NCBI RefSeq assembly: GCF_000425265.1
Contig: NZ_AUDC01000015.1
Coordinates: 62,001-126,000, forward strand
Origin: Maridesulfovibrio zosterae DSM 11974
GTDB taxonomy: Bacteria > Desulfobacterota > Desulfovibrionia > Desulfovibrionales > Desulfovibrionaceae
Reading direction: 5' to 3'
Length of the DNA: 64,000 nt
The position numbers were made by a program, and so were the translations under genes. Positions 16,860-26,865 of this stretch are shown piece by piece; the first letter of the stretch is position 1, and the number at the start of each line of letters is the position of its first letter. The notes under the pieces were generated by a model. It saw nothing but the letters and a program-made list of their open reading frames with translations. It ran no database searches and had not been told where the DNA came from.

Positions 16860-17486
16860 TTACTTATTTGAGCAGGCCAGACTCACCCCTAAGCCTACAA
16901 AAGCTGTTCCCAACACCTTATTAATACAACTACTTACTGTTGTTCCCTTCAATATTTCCTTTATTCTAGCCCCCCCACATGCATAAATCATCATGCAGGC
17001 AAATGCGATCACTGTCAGTAGCCCTAGAAGAAGCGCAAAATGACATGCTGAAGCCTTATCAGCGCTTATAAACTGAGGGAAAAGTGCACTGAAGAAAATT
17101 ATTGCTTTGGGATTACCGGCTGCAACCCAAAACCCTTGCAGAAAGAGTCTCTTTGACGAAGGAATATCTTTTTTTTCTATTTTGCTGGTATCTAGATTGA
17201 ATTCACCGGATGTAAGGACACCTATCCCAAGCCAGATCAAATACGCTGCCCCGAAATACTTTACCACCATAAAACCAGTTTCAGAAGCAGCCAAAAGGGC
17301 CCCCAGCCCGGCAATGGAAACCACTGCTTGCAAGAAAGAGGCAACGCAATTGCCTAAAGCAGTGGCAATGGCTTTATGTGCTCCATACTTGGCTCCATGA
17401 GTCAAAGCTAGAATCATACTTGGCCCCGGGATTATAGAAGCCAGAAAAACCGTCAAAATATATACGCCCCAGAATTCAATAGACAC
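16860..17486 (-). CDS. LysE/RhtB-family amino acid exporter
   Basis: 208 aa inner-membrane protein with about six hydrophobic segments. The family signature appears near the N-terminus (IPGPSMILALTHGAKYG, about residues 19-35) and a helical hairpin with ALGNCVASF follows. GTG is the start, with GGAG five bases upstream. Family members export homoserine, threonine, lysine or related compounds; the substrate here is not predictable. It lies downstream of purE beyond a terminator, so it has its own promoter. Confidence 0.88.
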   Translation of the reverse strand: MSIEFWGVYILTVFLASIIPGPSMILALTHGAKYGAHKAIATALGNCVASFLQAVVSIAGLGALLAASETGFMVVKYFGAAYLIWLGIGVLTSGEFNLDTSKIEKKDIPSSKRLFLQGFWVAAGNPKAIIFFSALFPQFISADKASACHFALLLGLLTVIAFACMMIYACGGARIKEILKGTTVSSCINKVLGTAFVGLGVSLACSNK

Positions 17487-17502
17487 ATGGACTCCAGTAT
17501 AA

Positions 17503-17538
17503 AAAAGCTGTGGCTAAATTAACTCAGCCACAGCTTTT
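17503..17538 (-). terminator. Rho-independent terminator after purD-purE
   Basis: A 13-base perfect stem (17503-17515 with 17526-17538, AAAAGCTGTGGCT) with a 10-base loop; on the minus strand it is followed by a T-run. It ends the purD-purE transcript before the LysE-type gene. Confidence 0.85.
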
Positions 17539-17581
17539 AACTAACTAAAACTTTACTTATAGAACAGAACTTACGTAAAGA

Positions 17582-18076
17582 TTACTTACCTTCAAGCTCT
17601 GCTGCTGCTTTTTCTACAGATTCCACGAATCCCAAGCGGGCCTCGATAATTTTTGCAGCAATATCCTGATCATGAAGAGCAAGAATCTGTGCTGCCATCC
17701 ATGCAGAGTTTTTTGCCCCGACTTTATCAAGAGCCACTGTTCCAACAGGAAATCCCGGAGGCATCTGAACTGTTGCCAGCAATGCATCCATGCCACCAAG
17801 AGCAGACCCGCAAATGGGTACTCCGAGAACAGGTCTGATTGTTTTAGCTGCTACAGCTCCGGCAAGATGGGCTGCAAGCCCTGCCGCACAAATAAAGATT
17901 TCACAACCATTTTCTTCCAGTTCCTTGACCAGCTTCGCAGTCCTTTCGGGAGTACGATGAGCAGAAGAAACTGTGAAAACGTGAGGAATACCTAGTTTGG
18001 TCAGCAAATCAGAACAAGGCTGCATAGTATCCTTATCCGAAATTGATCCCATAAAAATCGCTACTTTTGCACTCAT
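17582..18076 (-). CDS. purE: N5-carboxyaminoimidazole ribonucleotide mutase PurE
   Basis: 164 aa purine-biosynthesis enzyme that converts N5-CAIR to CAIR. GSISD near residue 10 and VSSAHRTPER hold the phosphate-binding loop and the catalytic His region; the SAHRTP form is typical of class I (mutase) PurE rather than the class II carboxylase. TVQMPPGFPVGTVA and AAQILAL are also conserved. It overlaps the end of purD by four bases (ATGA, 18073-18076), so the two are translationally coupled. No purK is adjacent. Confidence 0.92.
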   Translation of the reverse strand: MSAKVAIFMGSISDKDTMQPCSDLLTKLGIPHVFTVSSAHRTPERTAKLVKELEENGCEIFICAAGLAAHLAGAVAAKTIRPVLGVPICGSALGGMDALLATVQMPPGFPVGTVALDKVGAKNSAWMAAQILALHDQDIAAKIIEARLGFVESVEKAAAELEGK

Positions 18077-19344
18077 TTTTTTAGACCCTTGTCACCGATG
18101 TCGCGACGGAAGTAGGCGTCCTCAAAAGAAAGCTTCGCCACAGCTTCATAAGCTTTTTTCTGGGCTTCTCTGAGATCCGCCCCCAGAGCAGTAACACCCA
18201 GCACACGTCCGCCGCTGGTTAATGTTTTACCCTCATCAAATGTTGTTCCAGCCTGAAAGACCTTCACACCTTCAAGCTTTTCAGCTTCATCAATACCAAA
18301 TATTTCCTTGCCCTTTTCATAAGATCCAGGATAACCGCCGGCTGCGATGACAACACAAATTGTTGTTTCATCTTTTAGCTTAACGTCTACTTCAGGAAGC
18401 CTGTTCTCAACGCAAGCCATCATAATATCGACAATATCGCAATCCAGACGCATAAGCAGCGGCTGACACTCAGGGTCTCCAAAACGGACATTATACTCCA
18501 GGACAGAAGGACCGTCATCAGTGTACATCAGACCAGCATAAAGAATTCCGGTAAAAGGCTCTCCACGCTCGGCTAATAGTTTCAAGATTGGCTTGATAAC
18601 AAGCTCAGCTGTCTCTTCATATTTTTCACGAGGCAGAATAGGAGCAGGGCTGTAAGCACCCATACCACCAGTGTTGGGGCCGGTATCACCTTCTCCAGCA
18701 GCTTTATGATCCTGTGCAGATGGCAGTAAGGCATAATCTTCTCCGGAGCAGAATGCCAGAAAAGAAGCTTCTTCGCCTTTGAGGGCTTCTTCTACAACAA
18801 CCCTTTCCCCGGCTGAGCCAAATACTTTCTTAACCATCATATCGTCAAGGGCTTCAATTGCCTCTTCAACAGTAGAAGCAACCACGACGCCTTTACCAGC
18901 TGCAAGACCATCAGCCTTTACAACGATAGGTGCACCTTTGTTTTCAACAAATGTTTTTGCCTGATCAAATTCATCGAAGACTTTAAAAGGAGCTGTAGGA
19001 ACGCCGGCATCACGCATTGTCATCTTGGAGAAAGCCTTACTCCCTTCAAGATTAGCTGCATATGCTCCGGGACCGAAGCAAGGAATACTTTCCTTTCTGA
19101 GAGCTTCCTTTATTCCAAGAACAAGAGGAAGTTCCGGTCCAGCTATGACTAAATCTATTTTATTTTCTTTAGCAAAATTAACCAGACCTGGAAGGTCATC
19201 GTCTTTGATAGGAACATTGGTACCCTCAAGACGGGTTCCACCGTTTCCCGGTGCAATAAAAATTTCAGAAACTTTAGGACTCTGACCTAACTTCCAGGCC
19301 AAAGCATGTTCTCTACCACCTGATCCTACAACAAGTACTTTCAT
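18073..19344 (-). CDS. purD: Phosphoribosylamine-glycine ligase PurD
   Basis: 423 aa ATP-grasp enzyme of purine synthesis that joins glycine to phosphoribosylamine. N-terminal VVGSGGREHALAWKL, the ATP-grasp core KADGLAAGKGVVVA, GPNTGGMGAYSPAP and the metal-binding NVRFGDPECQ are all as in the family, with normal length. It heads a two-gene operon with purE, whose start overlaps its stop. No purine riboswitch-like structure was recognised in the 70 bases upstream. Confidence 0.96.
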   Translation of the reverse strand: MKVLVVGSGGREHALAWKLGQSPKVSEIFIAPGNGGTRLEGTNVPIKDDDLPGLVNFAKENKIDLVIAGPELPLVLGIKEALRKESIPCFGPGAYAANLEGSKAFSKMTMRDAGVPTAPFKVFDEFDQAKTFVENKGAPIVVKADGLAAGKGVVVASTVEEAIEALDDMMVKKVFGSAGERVVVEEALKGEEASFLAFCSGEDYALLPSAQDHKAAGEGDTGPNTGGMGAYSPAPILPREKYEETAELVIKPILKLLAERGEPFTGILYAGLMYTDDGPSVLEYNVRFGDPECQPLLMRLDCDIVDIMMACVENRLPEVDVKLKDETTICVVIAAGGYPGSYEKGKEIFGIDEAEKLEGVKVFQAGTTFDEGKTLTSGGRVLGVTALGADLREAQKKAYEAVAKLSFEDAYFRRDIGDKGLKK

Positions 19345-19422
19345 GACTATCCTCTCAACTGATTAAGATAGGCCTCGTTTAGATAAATATCGCCAATTTG
19401 GCAAGGCAATGCAGACCAAAAC

Positions 19423-21099
19423 CTAACTGTTTAAACGAACATCAGCGGCAATAACACCAAGGACCTCACCGCTTGAATTTAAAAAAGGTCCCGAAACGGT
19501 TATACAATTTGAACCTGTGGCTGAAGATTTATAGACATCTGAAATGTACATAGTTTTCTCTTCTAAAACCTCACGAAACCAATTACGACGAGACCAGTCT
19601 TTACCATAAGCAGTCTTATCTTCGGAGTAACTATCCCACTGACCACTTATATTACTTACAGTTTGTTTTCCTGTATTATCAGTAATGTAGAGCAACTCTA
19701 GAAAATTATTCCTGCGGACACAACTGCGCATATCCCGCTCCTGCAACTCACGGTTAAGTGACTTTATATCTGATGACTTAGCTAAAGAGTCAATGATCTC
19801 CTGAACCTTACCGTTACCAATCAGCTTAAACATACCGACCATATCATCCAATTCAGATATACGTCCACTAAGAACAGAAACAGCTTCGTCAGCACCGGAC
19901 ATAGCATCACCTGTTTCATCAGAAATAGAGTGCACTTCGTTAACTGCTTCGCGAACATTGCTGCTGGCCTCAGCCTGCTGCATCGCCTCTTCCGCTATCT
20001 TACGCACCCGCTCAGAACTTTTATCGGCAAAAACAACTATCTCACCAAGAGCTTTACCGGATTGAGAGGCAAGTCCGGAAGTATCCCCGGCCAGTCCGCT
20101 AATATGATTAACGCCTTCAACCGTTTTTTCCACCTGTTCCTGAATTTTACTGATCTCTGTCCCCACGTCACGAGTTGCCTCCATAGTCTTTTCTGCAAGA
20201 TTTCGAACTTCAGAAGCAACAACAGCAAATCCTCGTCCGGCATCTCCAGCACGAGCTGCTTCGATTGCAGCATTAAGAGCAAGAAGATTAGTCTGATCAG
20301 CAATATCGGAAATCACGCTCATGATACTGCCAATTCCTTCAGCCTGCCTGCCGAGCGTTTCTACGCGGGTATTCAGTTCATTGGAATTTTCCATAACAGT
20401 TGTAATAGATTCAATCGTTTGTCTCAGTACAGTTTCACCAGACTTAGCAAGCTCTGCTGCATGCTCCGCATCTATTGCTGCAGATTCAGCACGCTCTACA
20501 GATGAACGGATTGAAACATCAATCTGCTCCATAGAAGTAACAACAGAAGAAAGATATTCCTGCTGTCGCCCTGCTCCTGCACGGGCTCTGGAAGAGGCTT
20601 TATCCAGCATGGTAGAACTACTGCGAATTCCTTCCACAGCATTTTCAATGGTACCGGCTGCAGACAGAAGCCCTTTACTGCGGGCCTGTTCACCATGAAG
20701 ACGAGCTTCCTCAGCCATTTTATAGGCCGAAAGCTGTTTTGAAATTTCTATTTCACACTGCTCACTTGCTTTATCAAGTTTATAATTAAGAGATTTTATA
20801 TATGCTTCAAGATCACTTGAAGCAGGAACAAAAGAATGAACTGTTTCCATATCTCCTTTGAAATCTGCACCGCTGGTAAGACATTCAATCCACTTACTGA
20901 TGGAGTTACAATCATTTCTGACCTTGGTAGCAGCTAAAAAGTTTGAAGCACTTACCACCAGCAATGCACTTACAAATAACCCTAAAAGAGGAAATATGCT
21001 TTGAGCAGAAAAGATATAAGGCATGAAAATCAGCAACAGGCACAGGAAGCACAAGACTATTACTTCCACAACAAAGTGGACCACAAATCTGGAAAACAT
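19423..21099 (-). CDS. Methyl-accepting chemotaxis protein with C-terminal PDC/Cache-like sensor
   Basis: 558 aa. Two adjacent hydrophobic segments (about residues 5-30 and 34-55) form a membrane hairpin with almost no periplasmic part. The cytoplasmic MA signalling domain covers about 140-440, with the CheA/CheW-contacting tip at [20 protein letters not shown]. Unusually, about 100 residues follow the signalling domain and look like the distal half of a PDC/Cache sensor ([51 protein letters not shown]). The sensor is therefore likely intracellular and at the C-terminus. No CheR-binding pentapeptide was seen. Confidence 0.9.
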   Translation of the reverse strand: MFSRFVVHFVVEVIVLCFLCLLLIFMPYIFSAQSIFPLLGLFVSALLVVSASNFLAATKVRNDCNSISKWIECLTSGADFKGDMETVHSFVPASSDLEAYIKSLNYKLDKASEQCEIEISKQLSAYKMAEEARLHGEQARSKGLLSAAGTIENAVEGIRSSSTMLDKASSRARAGAGRQQEYLSSVVTSMEQIDVSIRSSVERAESAAIDAEHAAELAKSGETVLRQTIESITTVMENSNELNTRVETLGRQAEGIGSIMSVISDIADQTNLLALNAAIEAARAGDAGRGFAVVASEVRNLAEKTMEATRDVGTEISKIQEQVEKTVEGVNHISGLAGDTSGLASQSGKALGEIVVFADKSSERVRKIAEEAMQQAEASSNVREAVNEVHSISDETGDAMSGADEAVSVLSGRISELDDMVGMFKLIGNGKVQEIIDSLAKSSDIKSLNRELQERDMRSCVRRNNFLELLYITDNTGKQTVSNISGQWDSYSEDKTAYGKDWSRRNWFREVLEEKTMYISDVYKSSATGSNCITVSGPFLNSSGEVLGVIAADVRLNS

Positions 21100-21171
21100 A
21101 ATACAACTCCTCGCCTATAAGCAGATTTAAAAACCGTATTCTATTTGGACACCTAGATTTTGCTGGAGAAA

Positions 21172-23706
21172 TTAATGATTCGAAAGAACATACTCCAGAG
21201 CGCTGACTAATTCCTTTGCATGCTCTGGATCTTGAATTTTTCCGCCTTCCGGACTTTCCACATGGAAAACATCAAAAACACTTTGCCCGGTCGTTGAAAT
21301 TCTGGCCATACGCAAGTTTACATTCATACGTGAAAACAGTGCAGCCATATCATATAGAAGACCAGAACGGTCCTGTGTGATGACTTCAATAAGTGTACAT
21401 GATTCACTGGAGTCACTATCCACCTTGACTCTAGTGGGTACTCGTATTGAAGCTGCTTTTGCATAAATTGTATTTCTTTTTTTATGCAACCTATAGTCGA
21501 GAGATAAACGCCCCGTCATAGCATACATGATAGAACGCTCCACTCGCGACCAGATATCGTCAGGAGCTGAATCAGGCGGAGTTTCTACAATAAAAACATT
21601 GAGAGCAATATTGTCAGTCCATGAAAAGATTTCAGCAGAAAGAATATTTATTGAATGCAGGGCCAAAACCCCACTCTGAGCGGCAAAAAGAAAATCCTGA
21701 TCACGTGCAGCAATGACCAGCTTCACTCGGCGCTTATCATCAGTCTCAAAGGCCCGGACAAGATTAATTCCCTTCCCGCCTTTCCCTGCAGGTTTACGTA
21801 TCAAATCTTTTTCATAAATCGAATTGAAATCCTGTACCTGCACCATATGCAGAACAATATCTTCAGGATCCTCAAGAAGCAGATATCGGTCGGGCATTGC
21901 CTCTATCATAGTTTCAACAGCGCTTGACTTTACCTTTCCGGCTGCACAATGCCTAATTTTGCTCACAGCATCAGCAACAAGGTCCTCGCTTTCCATTTCG
22001 GCAAAGCTTTCATCCGTCAAAACCAATTCAAGACCGGAATAAATCTCACGCAGCAGTGATTCGCTCCACGAATTCCAAACCCTGGGACCAGTGGCCATGG
22101 AATCAGCCATTGATAAAATAAAAAGCATACGCAATCTGCGAGCTGAACGAACTGTTTCAGCAATAGACCGAAGATCATCCATGGAGCTCAAATCCAGAGA
22201 ACGGGAGGCTTTAATCAATAGCAAGTGATTACGGACCAGAAAAATTATATCTTCCTTAAATCGATGAGGATAGTCAGTTCCGTCGAGAATATCTTCAGCA
22301 ATTTGGGCCCCACGCTCACTATGATTTCTTTTCCCTTTACCAATATCATGTAAAAGAGCTGCTAGCAGTAACGCATCAAAATCCTGTCCTGAAATACAAT
22401 TACCTCCGTCCGCAAACTCATCCCTGAAAATATCACAGCATTTATGCACAGTCAGCAACGAGTGACGTCCGGGTGGATACTGATGATATCCATCATATGG
22501 AACCAGCTCCGACACTTTTGCAAAATCAGGTAAAAATGATTTAAACAAGCCGCTATCAAGCATCTCAAGAGATGTGCGCCAGCCGAACTCTCCTTTTAGA
22601 ATATCAACTAACCTTGTCAAAGCCTCTTGAATATTAACTCCTGATTTGCAACTTACCTTAGAAACTGCTCGCCGTGCCTTACGGGTCAATGGATTACCTG
22701 TACGAGACTTTATTTCAAAAACATTCAAAGCAGCATCCAAATCAGCCGTACCGCTATGATCAATGAATGAAATTGAATTTCTTTCAAAAGATTCACGATA
22801 CAGAGCATCACCCATAGACCGGATACGAATCATGGCCTTATGGATGGCGGTAAGGATATCATTACCCCGTTTGGCAGGATTGTATCCCTTTACTCCGCAC
22901 AATGAAGCCACATCAGGCAGAATTTCAAGAATCAACTTATCCTGTTTACGCTTGCGGGCGAGATGAAGAGCACAACGGGCTCTCATCAACAAAGTTTCAT
23001 CACGGCAAAGATCCGCAAGATCATCTTCATTTAATGGAAAATATCCGCCTTTAATATCTGCGCACCATTTAACAAACTGGGCATCACGCAAACCGCCCCA
23101 GCCGTTCTTAAGGTTCGGCTCAAGAACTACAGAATCCATGCCCACACCCATTTGGATACGATTCTCCCAAAGTGTATGACAAAAATTAACCCCTGATTTT
23201 GGAATCACCTTTTCTCTGAATTGGGTAAAGAGATCCCTAAACAGGTCTTCTTTTCCAGCTATGAAACGCAGGTCCAGCAAAGAAGCCAGCACCTTGAAAT
23301 CAGACCGTGCAAGTTCAAGGTTCTGCTTAATACTGCGAACTCCATGTCCAACCTCAAACTTGAGATCCCACAAAGGATGAAATAAAAATCCAGATAATTC
23401 TTCGAGATCTTTTCCTTCCGGCATATCAGACAAAATCAAAACATCAAGATCCGAATAAGGAGCGAGCTGTCCACGCCCATAACCGCCGACTGCTACTATC
23501 GAGATATTTTCATACGAGGAAAGTATACCTTTTCCGACAGCTTCCTTAATCCTGGATATAAAATAATTATCCACTAGACGGGCCATCTGCTGTGGAAAAT
23601 CCTGCGGCATGCTCTTGGAGCATGCCGCAAGTAGAATTTCCCGTCCTGCAAGCAAACTGTCTATTGAATTCTGCGCAGAACTAATGGAGGCTACTTCCGT
23701 ATTCAT
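21172..23706 (-). CDS. glnD: Protein-PII uridylyltransferase / uridylyl-removing enzyme GlnD
   Basis: 844 aa bifunctional nitrogen sensor. The N-terminal nucleotidyltransferase domain shows GGYGRGQLAPYSDLDVL (residues 74-90) with the metal-binding Asp pair D86/D88. An HD phosphohydrolase domain has LLHDIGKGKRNHSERGA near residue 453, and two ACT domains lie at about 680-840 (VFIVETPPD, then LIEVITQDRSGLLYDMAALF). It modifies PII when glutamine is low. It starts two bases after glnB ends, in the amtB-glnB-glnD cluster, so enzyme and target are co-transcribed. Confidence 0.96.
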   Translation of the reverse strand: MNTEVASISSAQNSIDSLLAGREILLAACSKSMPQDFPQQMARLVDNYFISRIKEAVGKGILSSYENISIVAVGGYGRGQLAPYSDLDVLILSDMPEGKDLEELSGFLFHPLWDLKFEVGHGVRSIKQNLELARSDFKVLASLLDLRFIAGKEDLFRDLFTQFREKVIPKSGVNFCHTLWENRIQMGVGMDSVVLEPNLKNGWGGLRDAQFVKWCADIKGGYFPLNEDDLADLCRDETLLMRARCALHLARKRKQDKLILEILPDVASLCGVKGYNPAKRGNDILTAIHKAMIRIRSMGDALYRESFERNSISFIDHSGTADLDAALNVFEIKSRTGNPLTRKARRAVSKVSCKSGVNIQEALTRLVDILKGEFGWRTSLEMLDSGLFKSFLPDFAKVSELVPYDGYHQYPPGRHSLLTVHKCCDIFRDEFADGGNCISGQDFDALLLAALLHDIGKGKRNHSERGAQIAEDILDGTDYPHRFKEDIIFLVRNHLLLIKASRSLDLSSMDDLRSIAETVRSARRLRMLFILSMADSMATGPRVWNSWSESLLREIYSGLELVLTDESFAEMESEDLVADAVSKIRHCAAGKVKSSAVETMIEAMPDRYLLLEDPEDIVLHMVQVQDFNSIYEKDLIRKPAGKGGKGINLVRAFETDDKRRVKLVIAARDQDFLFAAQSGVLALHSINILSAEIFSWTDNIALNVFIVETPPDSAPDDIWSRVERSIMYAMTGRLSLDYRLHKKRNTIYAKAASIRVPTRVKVDSDSSESCTLIEVITQDRSGLLYDMAALFSRMNVNLRMARISTTGQSVFDVFHVESPEGGKIQDPEHAKELVSALEYVLSNH

Positions 23707-23708
23707 CT

Positions 23709-24053
<345 letters not shown>

Positions 24054-24200
24054 TTATCCTCATAACATTTGATCCTGCTGTCACTCTATATGGAAACAAC
24101 TGGGGTTTAGGCTTGTTTGCCAGCCTAAGGCACACACCCATCAAACACATGAAACAACGACCTTCAGCATGCCAGAAACTTAATTTTTTCTGAACTGCAC

Positions 24201-25403
24201 TTAAATCTGATACCCGGCTTCACTGTGTTCAGAAACGTCAAGCCCGGCAACCTCAGCTTCTTCACTGGGGCGTAAACCATAAAACTTATCAATTAACTTG
24301 AACAGAATCCAGCTGACTGCAAAACAATATCCCCAAGTAGCAAGGCATGATTCAATCTGAATCCAAAGCTGCGAAGCGTTACCATAGAAAAGACCTTCAG
24401 CTCCGATGCTGGCGAAAAGACCGGTTGCGATTGCGCCAAAAGTTCCACCGAGACCGTGAATACCAACAACATCAAGTGAATCATCATATTTGAAAACAGA
24501 CTTAAGCAGCACGCCACCATAACAAATTGCACCGCCACCAAAACCGATTACAATCGATGCCATAGGGGTTACAAAACCTGCTGCGGGGGTAATGGCAACC
24601 AGTCCGGCAACAGCACCGGATGCAGCGCCAAGAGTTGTGGGTTTGCCACCGTGCATAGTTTCAACCAACAACCAGCCCAATACAGCGGCAGCAGCAGCAA
24701 GGTGAGTAGTGACAAAAGCGTTAGCGGCTAGACCATTTGCAGCAAGAGCACTGCCGGCATTGAAACCGAACCAGCCGAACCAGAGAATGCCCGCCCCCAG
24801 AAGAGTCATTGGCAGGTTATGGGGGATAAAAGGTTCTTTGCCATATCCTTTGCGCTTACCCATAACCAGACAAGCCGCAAGAGCTGCTGAAGCAGAACTC
24901 ATGTGAACAACGGCTCCACCGGCGAAATCAAGTGCGCCGTGAGCTCCCATCCAGCCACCGCCCCATACCCAGTGACACATCGGGGCGTATACAAGGATAA
25001 TCCACAAAGTAGAAAATATTACCAGTGCACCGAACTTCATGCGCTCAGCAAAAGCACCCGTAATCAAAGCAGGAGTAATAACCGCAAACATACACTGAAA
25101 TATCATAAAAAGAAGGTGCGGCAAATTATCAGCGGGACTGTTTAGAGTATCCATACCCACACCATTTAACGCAAAAAAATCCATACCACCGATAAATCCA
25201 CCTATATCCGTACCAAATGCAAGAGTATATCCTATTACAGCCCAGACAATAGAAACAAGTCCAAGCATAATGAAACTTTGCATAATTGTAGCCAGAACAT
25301 TTTTACTACGAACCATTCCACCGTAGAAAAGAGCCAGCCCCGGAGTCATAAACATGACCAGAGCAGCACAAATGAGGATGAAAGAAGTATCCGCTGAATT
25401 CAT
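24201..25403 (-). CDS. amtB: Ammonium transporter Amt
   Basis: 400 aa from ATG 25403; a GGGGG stretch about 9 bases upstream supports it over the TTG at 25412. About eleven membrane helices are readable. Family features include FYGGMVRSKN, FAERMKFGA, the WGGGWMGAHGALDFAGG region and the central HLAAAAAVLGW segment. The family's twin pore histidines should lie at the HLAAA and IHGLGG segments. It imports ammonium and is gated by the PII protein encoded next. A candidate sigma-54 promoter lies about 120 bases upstream. Confidence 0.95.
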   Translation of the reverse strand: MNSADTSFILICAALVMFMTPGLALFYGGMVRSKNVLATIMQSFIMLGLVSIVWAVIGYTLAFGTDIGGFIGGMDFFALNGVGMDTLNSPADNLPHLLFMIFQCMFAVITPALITGAFAERMKFGALVIFSTLWIILVYAPMCHWVWGGGWMGAHGALDFAGGAVVHMSSASAALAACLVMGKRKGYGKEPFIPHNLPMTLLGAGILWFGWFGFNAGSALAANGLAANAFVTTHLAAAAAVLGWLLVETMHGGKPTTLGAASGAVAGLVAITPAAGFVTPMASIVIGFGGGAICYGGVLLKSVFKYDDSLDVVGIHGLGGTFGAIATGLFASIGAEGLFYGNASQLWIQIESCLATWGYCFAVSWILFKLIDKFYGLRPSEEAEVAGLDVSEHSEAGYQI

Positions 25404-25534
25404 TGTTACCAACCCCCGTTGATTTTAATTTTTCTATTTTTTACATTTATGTCTCTACAGACACTTCTTAGAGACTATTTTTTTGCAATTTTGCAAAAAA
25501 TATCCTTCAAAATTGAACTTTCACTCTTTATAAA

Positions 25535-25549
25535 GCACGCTTTATGCCA
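25535..25549 (-). promoter_or_regulatory. Candidate sigma-54 (-24/-12) promoter of amtB
   Basis: On the minus strand the sequence TGGCATAAAGCGTGC has the GG-N10-GC spacing of sigma-54 promoters, with a near-consensus -24 (TGGCA) and a weaker -12 (GTGC). The predicted transcript start near 25523 leaves a leader of about 120 bases before the amtB ATG. Nitrogen-regulated amtB-glnB operons are commonly sigma-54 dependent, which fits. Confidence 0.5.
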
Positions 25550-25795
25550 AAAACGGCTTTTTCTACACAATTATACACTAAAATGGAACCCAAAATACAT
25601 ATTTGCAATTTAACAAAAAATTAAAATTTCAAAAATGTAGACATTTTCATTAAAATAAATTCTCAATTCTTTAAGAAGATACCCTTATTCTGAAAAAAAA
25701 GTAAATTTTAGAACTTTATTTAGAAAAAAAGAATGAGATACTAGTAAAAATCATATTCAACCGCATCACGACAAACAGCATTGAATATAAAAATA

Positions 25796-25823
25796 CTGAC
25801 ATCCTCAATTGACTTGGTATAGA
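25796..25823 (+). promoter_or_regulatory. Candidate sigma-70 promoter of the ZnuA-like gene
   Basis: CTGACA at 25796-25801 and TATAGA at 25818-25823 with a 16-base spacer; a TGG just before the -10 makes an extended -10. The predicted start lies about 50 bases before the GTG start codon. Confidence 0.4.
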
Positions 25824-25881
25824 ATGTAGGTCAGCCATAGATTATTAGAAATCATCTATCATTCATAAGAGGAAAATAAAC

Positions 25882-26784
25882 GTGAGAAAAATTAAATTAC
25901 AAGCTGGCTTCATTCTGGCCATAATCTTTAGTTGTACAGCAGCTTTGGCAACTCCCCTACAAATAACCGTCTCGATTGCCCCTCAAGAATACTTTGTAAA
26001 AAAGATCGGAGCAGATCTCGTAAATATCAATCTGATGGTAAGAAGCGGCAGCAGTCCAGCTACTTACGAGCCACAGCCGAGACAAATGGCCCAACTCAGC
26101 AAGGCAGATTTATACTTTGCGATAGGAGTGCCGTTTGAAAGGGCATGGCTACCACGTTTTAAATCCGCAAATAAAAAACTTGAAATAATTAATCTGGGAG
26201 ACAGCGTAACGCACATCCATATGCAGGATCACATACATAGTGAAGAAAGCACTCACGAGCACGGATCGCAAGAACAGCATAATTCTGAAAATTTCATAGC
26301 GGACCCACACGTATGGCTGGCTCCGCAACTAGTCCGCATCATGTGTATAGAAATTAGAGACTCCCTCATTACAAAGGACCCTGCCAATGCCGATACATAC
26401 AGAAAAAACTATCTGGAATTTGCACAGGAGATCAATCAACTAGACACTAAACTGCTAAAACTATTCAGCCGCTCAACCAAAAACAAACGTTTCATGGTCT
26501 ACCACCCTTCATGGGGATATTTCGCAGCTAGTTATGGCTTAACCCAAATCCCAATTGAACTGGAAGGAAAAGAACCCAGTCCCAAAGAACTTGCCCAACT
26601 GATAAAGTTTGCAAAAAAAGAGTCTGTAGCCGCAATTTTTGTTCAACCCCAATTCTCTCAAAAAAGCGCACGGGCCATTGCCCACTCTATTGACGCACAA
26701 GTTATTACTGTAGACCCTCTAGCTTCTGATTGGGCAACCAACCTTGAAAAGGCTGCGCAGGCATTCCTTAAGGATCTAAAGTAA
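25882..26784 (+). CDS. ZnuA-like metal ABC transporter substrate-binding protein
   Basis: 300 aa, GTG start with GAGG upstream. A signal peptide (KIKLQAGFILAIIFSCTAALA) puts it in the periplasm. It follows the cluster A-1 metal-binding fold, with ADPHVWLAP carrying His143, a His-rich loop at 111-133 (seven or more His), and IPIELEGKEPSPKEL. The first canonical ligand (His in PHTYEP) is Ala here (SPATYEP), as seen in part of the family. It probably captures Zn or Mn. No permease or ATPase gene is adjacent, and a terminator follows at once, so it is transcribed alone. Confidence 0.83.
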   Translation: MRKIKLQAGFILAIIFSCTAALATPLQITVSIAPQEYFVKKIGADLVNINLMVRSGSSPATYEPQPRQMAQLSKADLYFAIGVPFERAWLPRFKSANKKLEIINLGDSVTHIHMQDHIHSEESTHEHGSQEQHNSENFIADPHVWLAPQLVRIMCIEIRDSLITKDPANADTYRKNYLEFAQEINQLDTKLLKLFSRSTKNKRFMVYHPSWGYFAASYGLTQIPIELEGKEPSPKELAQLIKFAKKESVAAIFVQPQFSQKSARAIAHSIDAQVITVDPLASDWATNLEKAAQAFLKDLK

Positions 26785-26790
26785 AAAACT

Positions 26791-26826
26791 AAAAAGCCCG
26801 CCAATCATGAGATTGGCGGGCTTTTT
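26791..26826 (+). terminator. Rho-independent terminator after the ZnuA-like gene
   Basis: A GC-rich stem (AGCCCGCCAAT with ATTGGCGGGCT) with a short loop, flanked by A-run and T-run; it begins seven bases after the stop codon. The flanking A-run means it could also act on the minus strand. Confidence 0.9.
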
Positions 26827-26865
26827 ATGGCGATACCCAGTTAAACAACTGGGCACAAAATTTTG

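Larger units (their letters stand above)
25404..25881. other. AT-rich regulatory region between divergent amtB and the ZnuA-like gene
   Basis: 478 bases, very AT-rich. It holds the candidate sigma-54 promoter of amtB (25535-25549) and a candidate promoter of the ZnuA-like gene (25796-25823), both listed separately. No RNA gene, Zur box or further gene was recognised. Confidence 0.6.

Noticed and set aside
24107-24128. Hairpin (TTAGGCT with AGCCTAA) between amtB and glnB as a terminator
   Set aside because: Only a 7-base stem and no T-run on the minus strand; amtB and glnB are more likely co-transcribed, though a weak attenuator is not excluded.
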